A stretch of 64,000 bases of DNA, taken from contig VSPD01000007.1 in assembly GCA_009775125.1 (NCBI GenBank), positions 8,897 to 72,896 of the forward strand. The letters run 5' to 3'. A model generated the notes under the pieces. That model was not told where the DNA came from. It saw nothing but the letters and a program-made list of their open reading frames with translations, and did not search any database. Numbering within the stretch: the stretch's first letter is position 1; the number at the start of each line of letters is the position of its first letter. The DNA is from Muribaculaceae bacterium. Its GTDB lineage: Bacteria > Bacteroidota > Bacteroidia > Bacteroidales > Muribaculaceae. Made by a program: the position numbers and the translations under genes. Shown in pieces: positions 51,765 through 60,905 of this stretch.

Positions 51765-52910
51765 TTATTTCAAGTCGCGGAATTTCTTGTTGCCGAGAGC
51801 GTTTTCGGCGGCGCGGTTGCCGTGGGAGGCCGCGCGTTTAAAATAATCGTATGCCTTGCGCAAGTCGACCTCAACGCCAAGCCCTTTCAGGTACATGTTG
51901 CCGATTTCGTATTCAGCCTCATCTGCAAAAGAATACCTTTTCATGCTTTTGTCGCCGGCTACCTGCATGTACAATGCCATAGCAGCCGCATAATCCCTTT
52001 GGCATCCCGCACCGCGTTTGTAGCACTCCGCCAATTTTAATTTGGCAGAAATGTTTCCGCTGCCGGCGGCCTTTTGAAACCATTCAAACGCCTTGTCGAA
52101 ATCTCTTTCCACGCCCTTGCCGTTGAGATATGCGGCCGCCACCACGAAATATGCGGGGCTATATCCCAGTTCCGCCGCCTTCATATAACATTCAAACGCT
52201 TTTTCATCAGATACTTCCCGGCTGTATATATTTCCTAAATCGTAATACGAAGCCCCGTCCTTGTTCCCTGTTGAAACCTCCTCATAGAGCCGCATCGCCT
52301 CATCAACCCGGTCCGGCAGATCGCTGTCAATTTCTTCCGGTACGTCACAACCGTGATACAATGCGTCGGCCAGATTCCTCTTGTCTTTGGCGGTTCCCTT
52401 TTTGGCTTTCGCCCTCAATATATTTATCAAACGTTCATGCCACGCCAAAGCTGCATCCCGGCCTTCCTTTTCGGTCATATCGTCGGGGCGGTCGTGCACA
52501 TAAAGATTCATCAGGGATTTTGCCGCGCTCGCCACGCCTTTGTCCGCTTTCTTCGTCAGCACCTCAATCATCCTGTAAAGCCATTTCCGGCCCAACGGCA
52601 TGCGCCGCTCCGGCTCCATATCATCGCAGACAAATCGGTAATAGTCAGCAAGGAACTTTATCGCCTTCATATTGTCGGCTTCCGCCGCTCTCTCCATCCA
52701 AGGCAGAAAGCGGGAGGAATCCTCGCAACAGAATGTATAATAATACAAGCCAAGCATATATTGCGCCGGAGCATTGCCCTGCTCGGCAGCATGGGTTATT
52801 GCCTCGACGGCTTGCCGTGCAGAGACGGCATCCCCTTCTCCGGCATGGCATTTTATAAATTGCCGGATGATTTTGAAATACTTCGATAAGCCGTTGTTTT
52901 TTACACACAT
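51765..52910 (-). CDS. Sel1-repeat protein
   Basis: 381 residues with repeated Sel1/TPR-like helices, for example AQYMLGLYYY, SYYDLGNIYSREVSDEKAFE, CYMKAAELGYSPAYFVVAAA, GVERDFDKAFEWFQKAA, GLGVEVDLRKAYDYFKRAAS. No signal peptide. Such solenoids mediate protein-protein contacts. Leads the three-gene cluster. Confidence 0.88.
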   Translation of the reverse strand: MCVKNNGLSKYFKIIRQFIKCHAGEGDAVSARQAVEAITHAAEQGNAPAQYMLGLYYYTFCCEDSSRFLPWMERAAEADNMKAIKFLADYYRFVCDDMEPERRMPLGRKWLYRMIEVLTKKADKGVASAAKSLMNLYVHDRPDDMTEKEGRDAALAWHERLINILRAKAKKGTAKDKRNLADALYHGCDVPEEIDSDLPDRVDEAMRLYEEVSTGNKDGASYYDLGNIYSREVSDEKAFECYMKAAELGYSPAYFVVAAAYLNGKGVERDFDKAFEWFQKAAGSGNISAKLKLAECYKRGAGCQRDYAAAMALYMQVAGDKSMKRYSFADEAEYEIGNMYLKGLGVEVDLRKAYDYFKRAASHGNRAAENALGNKKFRDLK

Positions 52911-52935
52911 ATTTGGCTACTCTCTGCTTATGGTT

Positions 52936-53136
52936 TCACCGCTTGTAATTGCGTTTTATCTCATCAATGGATTTGCCGCCGATGCCGAAATTTTCATCTG
53001 AGAGTTCCTTGATGGTTACAGTGAAAAACTGCTCCGGGATATGGGTTATCTCAGAGGCCGTCGCCGTGAGTCGTTCAATCAACTCTTTCTTTTGTTCCGG
53101 GGTAAGTTTTCCGCTCTCGATGGATATATAAGGCAT
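52936..53136 (-). CDS. 4-oxalocrotonate tautomerase family protein
   Basis: 66 residues, MPYISIESGKLTPEQKKELI with Pro2 as the catalytic base after Met removal, and the usual Gly-Gly near the end (NFGIGGKS). Small tautomerase; natural substrate unknown. Confidence 0.85.
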   Translation of the reverse strand: MPYISIESGKLTPEQKKELIERLTATASEITHIPEQFFTVTIKELSDENFGIGGKSIDEIKRNYKR

Positions 53137-53209
53137 AGTTAATCAATTCAATTATAAATGAGCATGTTCGAGGTATTCCGGATTCTTTCTCAGGGAAATT
53201 ATTTCCATA

Positions 53210-53674
53210 TCAGTTGCCGATATGCTCATTGTCTTTAATGAACATTGCCGACCCTATATATGGGGATATGAATGTGAGGGTGTCGCCATGACCGATGGCA
53301 TAGGCGGTGGAATCGTTGAGCAGACGCAGCATATCATGCTCTACGACCATATTGTCGCAAGCCTTTTCGGTGACGAGCATGTTTTCGAAACGGATGGTGT
53401 CGTTGGCGATTACAAACCCGCCGTTAATTATGTTGCAGTCTGTTGAAAGGCTGAATATGTTGTCCTGCTCGTTAAATGACAACTTATACTTTGACCCGGC
53501 ATCAAAATTGGTCGACACGCTGTCTACGCGGTACGAATCAAGATGCCACACTCCCTGCACGCCTGTGGTGTCAAGCACGGTGTTTTCTGCGGTGTCTGCC
53601 GATTTATTGGCGGTGGTGCATGCCCCGAGGGCAATTGCCGCCAGAGACATTAAATAAAAAAAGTTTTTATTCAT
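53210..53674 (-). CDS. META-domain (HslJ-like) lipoprotein
   Basis: 154 residues from the Met at 53674 (MNKNFFYLMS), chosen because it opens a lipoprotein signal ending ALGAC. VQGVWHLDSYRV, STDCNIINGGFVIANDTIRF and LVTEKACDNMVVEHDML match the META domain, a beta-barrel found in heat-inducible HslJ. Outer-membrane-facing lipoprotein, function unknown. Confidence 0.78.
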   Translation of the reverse strand: MNKNFFYLMSLAAIALGACTTANKSADTAENTVLDTTGVQGVWHLDSYRVDSVSTNFDAGSKYKLSFNEQDNIFSLSTDCNIINGGFVIANDTIRFENMLVTEKACDNMVVEHDMLRLLNDSTAYAIGHGDTLTFISPYIGSAMFIKDNEHIGN

Positions 53675-53749
53675 ATAGTGGATGATTGAAATATTTGTTT
53701 CAGATGTTCGTCGCAAAACATTGTCGGGGCTTGAAGATATTTGCCTACC

Positions 53750-53962
53750 TCACTCAGAGCAAGAATCGCTATGAACATGATTAAAATTATTACTGAGTTG
53801 GCGCGCCCGGCGGCCGAATACTATTGATGTGGCAGCTGCCGTGGCTACGCAAGAGATAGGAGCAAGTGAATCGAAGGCATCGAAACAAGCCCTTATAAAA
53901 GCCATTACGGCAATTACCGCAAAAAGCCATTGCATTATCCTGTAAAACCGAATTGTCTTCAT
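53750..53962 (-). CDS. Small membrane protein, unknown
   Basis: 70 residues from the Met at 53962 (a longer start is at 53980). Two hydrophobic stretches (RIMQWLFAVIAVMAFIRACF and LAPISCVATAAATSIVF) and a polar His/Asp-rich tail. No family recognised. Confidence 0.45.
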   Translation of the reverse strand: MKTIRFYRIMQWLFAVIAVMAFIRACFDAFDSLAPISCVATAAATSIVFGRRARQLSNNFNHVHSDSCSE

Positions 53963-53980
53963 AACGCTGTTGAGAGTCAA

Positions 53981-54643
53981 TGCTTTGAGTATAGGGACAG
54001 CAGTACACGAGCCGTGCGTCCCTACACATATAATGCAAAGATAGTGATAATTATTGAATAAGTATGCTATGACAGGTAAAAGAAAGGCTGCGAAATTTAT
54101 TTGAATCTATTTTGCAGGAACACAATCCTCCGGCTTGTGATTATATTTTTCACAAGCCGGAGGATTCTTTGCTTATAGCAAAGCGCTTCGCGGTTAGTGT
54201 TCCTGCCGGGTGGATAATAATAAACCGGGCATCGGCGCTGGATGCGCTGATGTCCGGTCCAATATAAGTTCCACACCAAAGGATGCGATGAAACTCCGAT
54301 AAGACAGGATTTGAGTGCTCGCATACCTTTGTAATCCGTCCGGCCGGCATATAGCCGACACTTTCTTGCGAAAGTTGAGGCCCGCCATCGGGATGCTAAG
54401 CTTGTCTCGGGATTTCAGAATAATTTGAAGAGTTTCCCAATCAACTTTGATGTGGGGATTTTTCAGTCTTTCAATCTTGGGAGGTTTAAACCTCCCCGGC
54501 TCGTCTGCCTTTTGGTTTTCTAACGCAAAGTTAACACGAAAAGTTCGGCTTTCCAAATTTCCGCCTCATATTTTTTTATTTTTTATCTTCGTTACAACTA
54601 TTTGCACTTTTCTTCCGTTATAAGGAAAGAAATTATATCGAAA
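53981..54643. other. Non-coding host spacer with strong palindromes
   Basis: No convincing gene. Main content is the palindrome cluster at 54124-54183. An open minus-strand frame at 54194-54556 lacks protein-like composition and context. Confidence 0.5.
54124..54183. repeat. Palindrome cluster (16-bp and 6-bp stems)
   Basis: AATCCTCCGGCTTGTG at 54124-54139 pairs perfectly with 54151-54166 across an 11-nt loop. CTTTGC-TTATA-GCAAAG follows at 54167-54183. There is no clear T run beyond the stem on either strand. May be a REP-like element or terminator. Confidence 0.55.
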
Positions 54644-55471
54644 ATGAATATGAAGAGCTTATCTAAATTTTTTATCGCTTCGATGGCAACGGCCGCTATG
54701 CTGTCGGCTTGCAGTTCGAAATCGGCCACTGAAACAGAGAAGGTCGCGCCTTTTGTCACGGAAACGGCTCAATGGGCCGACAGTGCCACTGTGGGCAAAT
54801 CTTCGGTGTCGGTGAGCATACGCGCCCAGTATCCGGCGAAGGGGCCGTCGAACCTTGTAAATGCCACCCGCGCCTGGATAGCCGCTACGCTTGCATGCTC
54901 AGACACGCTCATCGCCGGAGTGCATGAACACGAAAATGACGCCAATGATTTATTTAAATATGTGGGCGGCGAGCTTATCAAGGAGTCGCAGGCCGACTTG
55001 CGTTCGTCCAAAGAGCCCGGCATGGAATATGAATTTATGTGGGATATTACGGCACCTGTTGCATCTGACAGCTGCGTGACCTATACTTCAAATTTCTACT
55101 GCTACACCGGCGGAGCGCATGGCTCTACCCAGGTGATGCAAAATACTTTTGACGCCCAGGGCATTCCGTTTACGACCGAAACTATGTTCGCGCCCGAGAG
55201 TCTTGACAGTTTGCGCCAGCTTGTGGCCACCAATCTCGCCAACCAGTATTTCCATGAGGCGAATGTCGACGCCATGAAGGCTAACCTGATTCTTTCGGGC
55301 GACAATGTGCCCCTGCCTTCCACAGACCCGGCTTTCTACCCCAACGGCGTGCGCTTTGTTTATCAGCAATATGAGATTGCGCCTTATTCGGCCGGTCTCC
55401 CCGAGTGCACGATTCCATATTCTGTGATACGTCCCTATCTCAGCCCCGCCGCCGCGGCTCTTATCCCATAA
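54644..55471 (+). CDS. DUF3298/RsiV-type lipoprotein
   Basis: 275 residues from the Met at 54644, choosing the start next to the lipoprotein signal (LSACSS). Residues 45-265 show the DUF4163-DUF3298 pattern: SVSVSIRAQYP near the start, YCYTGGAHGSTQVMQNTFDA in the middle, PNGVRFVYQQYEIAPYSAGL near the end. RsiV of this fold binds lysozyme in Bacillus; many Bacteroidetes copies are of unknown function. Confidence 0.8.
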   Translation: MNMKSLSKFFIASMATAAMLSACSSKSATETEKVAPFVTETAQWADSATVGKSSVSVSIRAQYPAKGPSNLVNATRAWIAATLACSDTLIAGVHEHENDANDLFKYVGGELIKESQADLRSSKEPGMEYEFMWDITAPVASDSCVTYTSNFYCYTGGAHGSTQVMQNTFDAQGIPFTTETMFAPESLDSLRQLVATNLANQYFHEANVDAMKANLILSGDNVPLPSTDPAFYPNGVRFVYQQYEIAPYSAGLPECTIPYSVIRPYLSPAAAALIP

Positions 55472-55571
55472 CGCAACAATCTTTCTATCGCCCAAGCCTC
55501 CGACTCTTTAACAGACCGGAGGCTTTTCTTTTATTTGACCGCGGACGCACGGTTCGTGGTATGTTTGAAAA

Positions 55572-56120
55572 TTAGTTGGTCGCTGTTAGCTCACGGAAAT
55601 CCTTGATTTTTTTAGGCAGCATTATAGCTCCAATAATAACGCTTATCAATAATGCTCCTGAAACAAGCCAGAAAGTGTAAGAACCAAGTGCCCATAGATT
55701 ACCGAGGAAGATGGTAAAGAATACGGCAAGTCCGATTGCGAGCACAATCTCAATGGCCAGAGTGTAAAGTCTTAGGTTTGAAACCTGCTTCATCACCATC
55801 ATTGGCGCTTCTGATGCAATTTGTATCTTTTTAATCATACGATAAAGGACAGCATACATCATTGCCGCTACTGCCATATAGATTCCGAGAAATCCTTTCA
55901 TGGCGACCGGGAATCTCGGATTGTCTGTTCCACTGAGCCACAGTACAATGAAGACCACTGCAAGAACAGCACACATCTGAATGTTCTTACAATAATGTTT
56001 GGTGACACGTTTCTGCGCGGTGTCGCATGTTGCGGTGTTGAGAGTGACAGTATCACCGCTCTTTTGTGCGAGTACGTCGACGAGGGTTGACATACTTTTT
56101 TTGAGTTCGTCCAAATTCAT
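55572..56120 (-). CDS. Four-span membrane protein paired with an ECF sigma factor
   Basis: 182 residues: cytoplasmic N-terminal 45 residues, then hydrophobic helices at about 48-65, 73-95, 118-143 and 148-167. The gene begins 1 bp after the sigma factor stop. Such pairing suggests an anti-sigma or accessory function; there is no zinc-binding anti-sigma motif. Confidence 0.6.
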   Translation of the reverse strand: MNLDELKKSMSTLVDVLAQKSGDTVTLNTATCDTAQKRVTKHYCKNIQMCAVLAVVFIVLWLSGTDNPRFPVAMKGFLGIYMAVAAMMYAVLYRMIKKIQIASEAPMMVMKQVSNLRLYTLAIEIVLAIGLAVFFTIFLGNLWALGSYTFWLVSGALLISVIIGAIMLPKKIKDFRELTATN

Positions 56121-56121
56121 G

Positions 56122-56616
56122 TTATTTAGATTTTGAGATGAGTTTGTTTTTAATCCTGTGAAGTTTGATTGCCACGTTATTCCGCTCTATGCCGATGATG
56201 TCTGCGATTTCCTCGTATGAGTATTCATCGAGCCATAAAAGGATAATCGCTTTCTCAATCGGGAGGAGTTGGTTTATCAGTTCGTGCAGGGCGGAAAGCT
56301 GTTCGGCCTTGTTATCGTCGGCTTCCGAAGAAATATCGGCAACCGATAATTCAAATGGGAGAGTTTCAACTTTCGGCTTGTAATTGCGTATTGCCATTAA
56401 AGCTGAATTGACAGCGACGCGATATACCCAAGTCGAGGGTTTGCTCGCACCCCGGAATTGCTCTAAACCCAACCAGATATTGGTAAGAATTTCCTGACGT
56501 AAATCGTCATAAGGCACTTTCGGAGTTGCATAGGCCCAGCAGACCTTGTTGATGATACGGGAATGTTCTTTGACAAAAGAAGCGAACTCCCTGCTTGTTT
56601 TTGGTGGACTTTTCAT
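56122..56616 (-). CDS. ECF-type RNA polymerase sigma factor
   Basis: 164 residues from the Met at 56616 (a longer start at 56646 is possible). Region 2: YDDLRQEILTNIWLGLEQFR and STWVYRVAVNSALMAIR. Region 4: LPIEKAIILLWLDEYSYEEI, ADIIGIERNNVAIKLHRI. A -7-like TATTTTTG (56644-56651, minus) with TTTG 22 bp before lies upstream. Confidence 0.9.
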   Translation of the reverse strand: MKSPPKTSREFASFVKEHSRIINKVCWAYATPKVPYDDLRQEILTNIWLGLEQFRGASKPSTWVYRVAVNSALMAIRNYKPKVETLPFELSVADISSEADDNKAEQLSALHELINQLLPIEKAIILLWLDEYSYEEIADIIGIERNNVAIKLHRIKNKLISKSK

Positions 56617-56646
56617 TTTCTTGTTGTTTTGTAACGTTAGTTGCAA

Positions 56647-57066
56647 AAATACTCCGAAAAGTTACATTCATCTCAAAATTAATTTGAAAATAAGGCTCCA
56701 TTACCTCGTCAAGTAGGACACAAGCCTATATTGCGGTGCATGAAATCGCGTAGCGATTCAAGAATGTAGCGGGGATGGAGCGATAGCGCAACCCCCCGGT
56801 ATGTTGAACACCATCAGCGCCTCGGTTCTTCCACGCTCCCGTCCATTCACCGCGTAGCCCGATTGTGCATCGCGCATTGTGAATTGGATAAAAAAAAGCC
56901 GCTGTCTGAATTCTCTCGAATTGACAGCGGCGGAGTTTCTATCTAATCAAAAGCCAGTTTATTGTATATGAAAAAGTTTAAATTGTTTTTTGAAGCTTGT
57001 ATTAGTATGACTTCAAAATATACTGATGGTTTAAACGGCTTTTGCGTTTTTAACTGTTTTTAACAG
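56647..57066. other. Host spacer, spt 3' region and upstream of the sigma gene
   Basis: No gene. Holds the weak sigma-gene promoter, the spt terminator (56890-56931) and a TTAACTGTT-TTT-AACAGTTAA hairpin at 57050-57070 that overlaps the spt stop codon. Confidence 0.5.
56890..56931 (-). terminator. Terminator downstream of spt
   Basis: 9-bp stem GCCGCTGTC (56898-56906)/GACAGCGGC (56923-56931); on the minus strand it is followed by eight T. Confidence 0.75.
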
Positions 57067-58254
57067 TTAAGGAATTAAATCGTATGCACGGAATACTTTT
57101 TGTATCTTTTCAAGTGCCATTTCCACTTGCTCCTTGCTATGCGTGGCCATGAGGCTGAAACGTATAAGCGTATCCTGGGGAGCCACGGCGGGCGACACAA
57201 CGGGGTTCACGAAGATTCCTTCATTGAGAAGGTCGCGTGTTATGGAGAATGTCTTGAAATTGTCGCGGATGAAAAGCGGGATGATGGGAGTGGAGGTGTT
57301 TCCTATCTCGCAGCCCATGTTGCGGAAGCCTTCGAGAGCAAAGTTGGTGAGTTTCCAAAGATTCTCCTGGCGTTCGGGCTCGGCAATCATAATGTCGATG
57401 GCTTTGAGGGCGGCGGCTGTGGAAGCCGGTGTTATCGACGCTGTGAAAATATAGGAGCGCGAGTGGTGACGCAGATAATTGGTGATTTCTTTGTCGGTTG
57501 CAATGAAGCCGCCGAGCGATGCAAACGATTTTGAGAATGTTCCCATCACCAGGTCTACGTCGTCGGTAACGCCAAAGTGGTTGCAGGTGCCGCGTCCGCC
57601 TTCGCCGAACACACCGATGCCGTGAGCTTCGTCTACCATCACCGTGGCATCGTATTTCTTTGCAAGGCGCACTATTTCAGGCAGGTTTGCCACATCGCCT
57701 TCCATCGAGAAAACACCGTCGGTCACAATCAGTTTCACCTTGTCGGGTTCGCAGCGTTGGAGTTGCTTTTCAAGCGATTCCATATCGTTGTGGCGATATT
57801 TCAATTGCTGAGAGAATGAAAGGCGACGTCCTTCAATAATCGAGGCATGGTCCTGCTCATCCCAAAGGATATAGTCTTCGCGGCCGGTGAGTGTCGACAC
57901 CACACCGAGGTTCACGCCGAAGCCTGTCGAATAGATCATGACATCTTCTTTGCCGATGTATTCGGCGATGCGGGCTTCAAGTTGCTTGTGAAGGTCGAGC
58001 GTTCCGTTAAGGAAAGGGGAGCCGGCACATCCGGTGCCATATTTTTTTGTAGCCTCAATGGCTGCTTCTTTGATACGGGGATCGTTGACAAGGCCGGTGT
58101 AACAGTTGGAGCCGAACATCAGCACTCTCTGTCCGTTGATTATCACCTCGGGATCCTGTTCCGATGAGATTGCGCGGAAATATGGATAGATGCCTGCGGC
58201 CTTTGCTTCCTGTGGAATAGTATACTTTGATAGTTTGGCTTGAAGTAACTTCAT
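57067..58254 (-). CDS. spt: Serine palmitoyltransferase
   Basis: 395 residues, alpha-oxoamine synthase family (PLP, fold type I). DEAHGIGVFGEGGRG binds PLP, and the Schiff-base Lys lies in GTFSKSFASLGG. It condenses L-serine with a long-chain acyl-CoA to 3-ketosphinganine, first step of sphingolipid synthesis, a Bacteroidetes hallmark. Close relatives (KBL, BioF) differ in substrate; length and N-terminus favour Spt. A -7 box TAATTTTG lies at 58277-58284 (minus). Confidence 0.85.
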   Translation of the reverse strand: MKLLQAKLSKYTIPQEAKAAGIYPYFRAISSEQDPEVIINGQRVLMFGSNCYTGLVNDPRIKEAAIEATKKYGTGCAGSPFLNGTLDLHKQLEARIAEYIGKEDVMIYSTGFGVNLGVVSTLTGREDYILWDEQDHASIIEGRRLSFSQQLKYRHNDMESLEKQLQRCEPDKVKLIVTDGVFSMEGDVANLPEIVRLAKKYDATVMVDEAHGIGVFGEGGRGTCNHFGVTDDVDLVMGTFSKSFASLGGFIATDKEITNYLRHHSRSYIFTASITPASTAAALKAIDIMIAEPERQENLWKLTNFALEGFRNMGCEIGNTSTPIIPLFIRDNFKTFSITRDLLNEGIFVNPVVSPAVAPQDTLIRFSLMATHSKEQVEMALEKIQKVFRAYDLIP

Positions 58255-58366
58255 TGGTTTATTATTTTTCCGACTGCAAAATTATAAAATATTTATAAAA
58301 CTTCTTGCATTATTAACACATTTTCACAAATGCGAAATCATTTTGTGAGTTATCGGTTTGAAAATG

Positions 58367-59320
58367 TCACAAAAGGCCTTCTGCCACGGCTCGGCGAACG
58401 GCCAGGCGCAGGTTTTCTTCGGCGAGACCGGCCGAAAGACGCGCCGGTGGCGTGTCGCACGTTGATATAACACGGGCAGATCGCAATCGAGGCTCGACGT
58501 AGCCGCCGAATACCACTGTCGGAATATTGTGCCGGGCGGCGGCATGTTGCATCACCGCCACAACTTTGCCCCGGGCGGTCTGTGGGTCGACGCGGCCTTC
58601 TCCCGTTACGACAAGGCTTATCTTGTCCCAGTCCACATCGTTCAGTCCCAAAATATATTCCGCGCCAAGACATGCCCTGCATCCTATTACCGATGCCAAG
58701 GCAAACCCCAAGCCGCCCCCTGCGCCGTCGAACTCTGAGCGGCGATGCGGCCATCGGCGGCCGATGCTTTCGAGCCGCGACTTCAAAATGGGCAAGTCGG
58801 CCGGCCCGGCTCCTTTCTGCGGGGCGAACATCAACGCCGAAGGACTGCCCGCCGGGGCTGTCAACGGCACTTTCACGTCGCATAGGGCCATAAGCGACTC
58901 GCGGTACTCGTGCAGACGTTCAAGTCCGAGCGCTTCGAGAAATCCGAGGCCTCCGTCGCATGTCGACGTGCCGCCCACGCCTACTATCACTTTCTTGCAT
59001 CCGCCTTTCAATATCTCGCGCACGGCCACGCCAAGCGGAGCCGACGAAGCGGAAAGGATGTCATGGTGACCGACATCGACCCGCCCGAGGCCTATCACCG
59101 CGCTCGAATCTATCGCCGCCGTTGCCGATGCCGGATGCACGAAATAGCCGTTGCGCTGCACCCATCCGGGGGTGGCCGACGCTATCGCCTCCGCCGTGCC
59201 CTCGCCTCCGTCGGCCATCGGCATCATCAGGCAATCGCCCGGCAGCTCCGAATCTATAATCCTTGCGACCTGTGTCGCGGTAAGTGTTCCTTTAAACTTG
59301 TCAGGCGCTATCAATATCAT
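58367..59320 (-). CDS. Glycerate kinase
   Basis: 317 residues from the Met at 59320: MILIAPDKFKGTLTATQVAR is the typical start of the GlxK/GarK family. MADGGEGTAEAI, GVGGTSTCDGGLGFLEALG and VTGEGRVDPQTARGK are family signatures. Phosphorylates glycerate, linking it to glycolysis. The longer frame upstream lacks conserved sequence. Confidence 0.9.
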   Translation of the reverse strand: MILIAPDKFKGTLTATQVARIIDSELPGDCLMMPMADGGEGTAEAIASATPGWVQRNGYFVHPASATAAIDSSAVIGLGRVDVGHHDILSASSAPLGVAVREILKGGCKKVIVGVGGTSTCDGGLGFLEALGLERLHEYRESLMALCDVKVPLTAPAGSPSALMFAPQKGAGPADLPILKSRLESIGRRWPHRRSEFDGAGGGLGFALASVIGCRACLGAEYILGLNDVDWDKISLVVTGEGRVDPQTARGKVVAVMQHAAARHNIPTVVFGGYVEPRLRSARVISTCDTPPARLSAGLAEENLRLAVRRAVAEGLL

Positions 59321-59452
59321 ATTCTGAATCTTTATTTCGTTTTGCAAATTTAACTCCTTCCGCCCGATTATTGTTCTTTTTCCCGAAAAGTTTATGCTTG
59401 CCATTCACTTATTTTTCGATAACGGATATAGATACAATCATTAAAGAATCGC

Positions 59453-59483
59453 GTTGCGCCCGGCAGCTACATTGTTAATTTTG
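59453..59483 (+). promoter_or_regulatory. Promoter of the thrE-like operon
   Basis: GTTG (59453-59456), 19 bp, TAATTTTG (59476-59483), 24 bp before the first ATG. Confidence 0.6.
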
Positions 59484-59506
59484 CAGCGAATTAAAAAAAG
59501 GAAATT

Positions 59507-59674
59507 ATGATACACGAAGCATTTATTTTCTGGGCGGCCGTGGCCGTAGTAATTCTTGTGATGTGGGGCCACACGGTGTTCGATGCCCTGCGCGCATTTA
59601 ATAGGAAATATCATTTTGTAGAAATCGCCGACGACCATATTTATGACTATGACGATGATGACGAAGAATTCTGA
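59507..59674 (+). CDS. Small single-span membrane protein
   Basis: 55 residues: one hydrophobic helix (FIFWAAVAVVILVMWG) and an acidic tail ending in a run of Asp and Glu. The stop lies 32 nt inside the next gene. The promoter directly upstream supports expression. May assist the exporter. Confidence 0.55.
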   Translation: MIHEAFIFWAAVAVVILVMWGHTVFDALRAFNRKYHFVEIADDHIYDYDDDDEEF

Positions 59675-60434
59675 GTCGAGTCTTGATGCCGGTCTCGCGG
59701 TGTTGGACGACTTTTTTTCCGACTATTCGGCCTTCTTGCTGTCGTCGGGCTGTACCACGCTGCGCATAGAAAAAAATGTGAGGCGCATGGCCGCGCGATT
59801 TGGGGTGGACTGCGTGATGACAGTGATGCCAAAGCATATTGAAATCATGCTCTCCCGAGGCGGCGCTACCGATACACGTATGGCTTACTGGACAGGTGGA
59901 ATAAACTTTTACGCAATAACGGCATTGAGCCGGTTGAGCTGGAAAGTAGCCGATGGCAAAATCGGCCTCGACGGAGCCCGGCGGTGTCTTGCGGCGATAA
60001 AATCAAAGGCAAGGATGAATATCGTGTTTGTCACTTTTGCCGCCGCATTAGCAAACGCATCATTCTGCCGGCTGTTTCGTGGCGACGCATGGGCCATGCT
60101 CTTTGTGTTCATTGCCACCTTGGGGGGCTTTTGTGTGAAAAATAAAACGATAAAGACCGGGGTTGACGCGCGTGTAGCCTGCATTATAGCCGGATGCCTT
60201 TCTGCGATAATAGCCTGCGGGCCGCATATTTTCGGTTTTGGCACGACGCCCGATGTGGCAGTGGCCACAAGCGTGCTTTACCTCGTGCCCGGCATACCGT
60301 TTATAAATGCTTTCAGCGATTTTATCAACGGTCATTATGTTTGCTCCATGTCACGGTTGCTGTCGGCCCTTGAAACCACCGTATGTCTTGGCACAGGCCT
60401 CGTCCTCGCTGACTATATCTTAAAACTGCAATAA
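59643..60434 (+). CDS. Threonine/serine exporter N-terminal subunit (ThrE/YjjP-like)
   Basis: 263 residues. SSGCTTLRIEKNVRRMAARFG and the DUF1212 core (YWTGGINFYAITALSRLSWK), then five hydrophobic helices, ending LVPGIPFINAFSDFINGHYV. Pairs with the next gene as the split form of ThrE. Inner-membrane export of Thr/Ser or small organic acids. Confidence 0.82.
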   Translation: MTMTMMTKNSESSLDAGLAVLDDFFSDYSAFLLSSGCTTLRIEKNVRRMAARFGVDCVMTVMPKHIEIMLSRGGATDTRMAYWTGGINFYAITALSRLSWKVADGKIGLDGARRCLAAIKSKARMNIVFVTFAAALANASFCRLFRGDAWAMLFVFIATLGGFCVKNKTIKTGVDARVACIIAGCLSAIIACGPHIFGFGTTPDVAVATSVLYLVPGIPFINAFSDFINGHYVCSMSRLLSALETTVCLGTGLVLADYILKLQ

Positions 60435-60435
60435 A

Positions 60436-60900
60436 ATGGAACTAACTGTCTGGGAAGATATATTTTTCGGAGCGGTGGCATCGATGGGATTTGCCGCTAT
60501 TAGCAATCCTCCCAAAAAATCGCTCAAATGTTGCGGACTTATTGCCGGGATAGGCCACGGTTGCCGATTCTTGCTTCTGGAACACGGATGGGGAATCGTA
60601 GCCGGAAGTTTTGTAGCATCCTTTGTCATAGGGATTCTTGCCGTTTTGCTCTCGCGGCGCGCCAAATGCCCGGCCGAATGTCTGTCTTTCCCGGCCCTCT
60701 TGCCCATGATTCCGGGTATGTATGCCTACAAAATGGTGCAAGGCCTGGTCGGCTGCATGGGATCTGCCGATTATAGAGAATATTTCGACATGTTCAGTTA
60801 CAATTTAATTATCACTTTTTCCGTTATACTAATGATGGTTATAGGCATCACCATTCCCGTATTCCTTATGAAAAAGATTTCCTTCACCGCCACCAAGTAA
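60436..60900 (+). CDS. Threonine/serine exporter C-terminal subunit (DUF3815/YjjB-like)
   Basis: 154 residues, four to five hydrophobic helices; MGFAAISNPPKKSLKCCGLI and FPALLPMIPGMYAYKMVQGL are typical of the small ThrE half. Starts 1 bp after its partner. Confidence 0.82.
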   Translation: MELTVWEDIFFGAVASMGFAAISNPPKKSLKCCGLIAGIGHGCRFLLLEHGWGIVAGSFVASFVIGILAVLLSRRAKCPAECLSFPALLPMIPGMYAYKMVQGLVGCMGSADYREYFDMFSYNLIITFSVILMMVIGITIPVFLMKKISFTATK

Positions 60901-60905
60901 AACAA

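Noticed and set aside
54194..54556. Minus-strand frame of 120 codons
   Set aside because: No domain, atypical composition, lies in palindrome-rich spacer.
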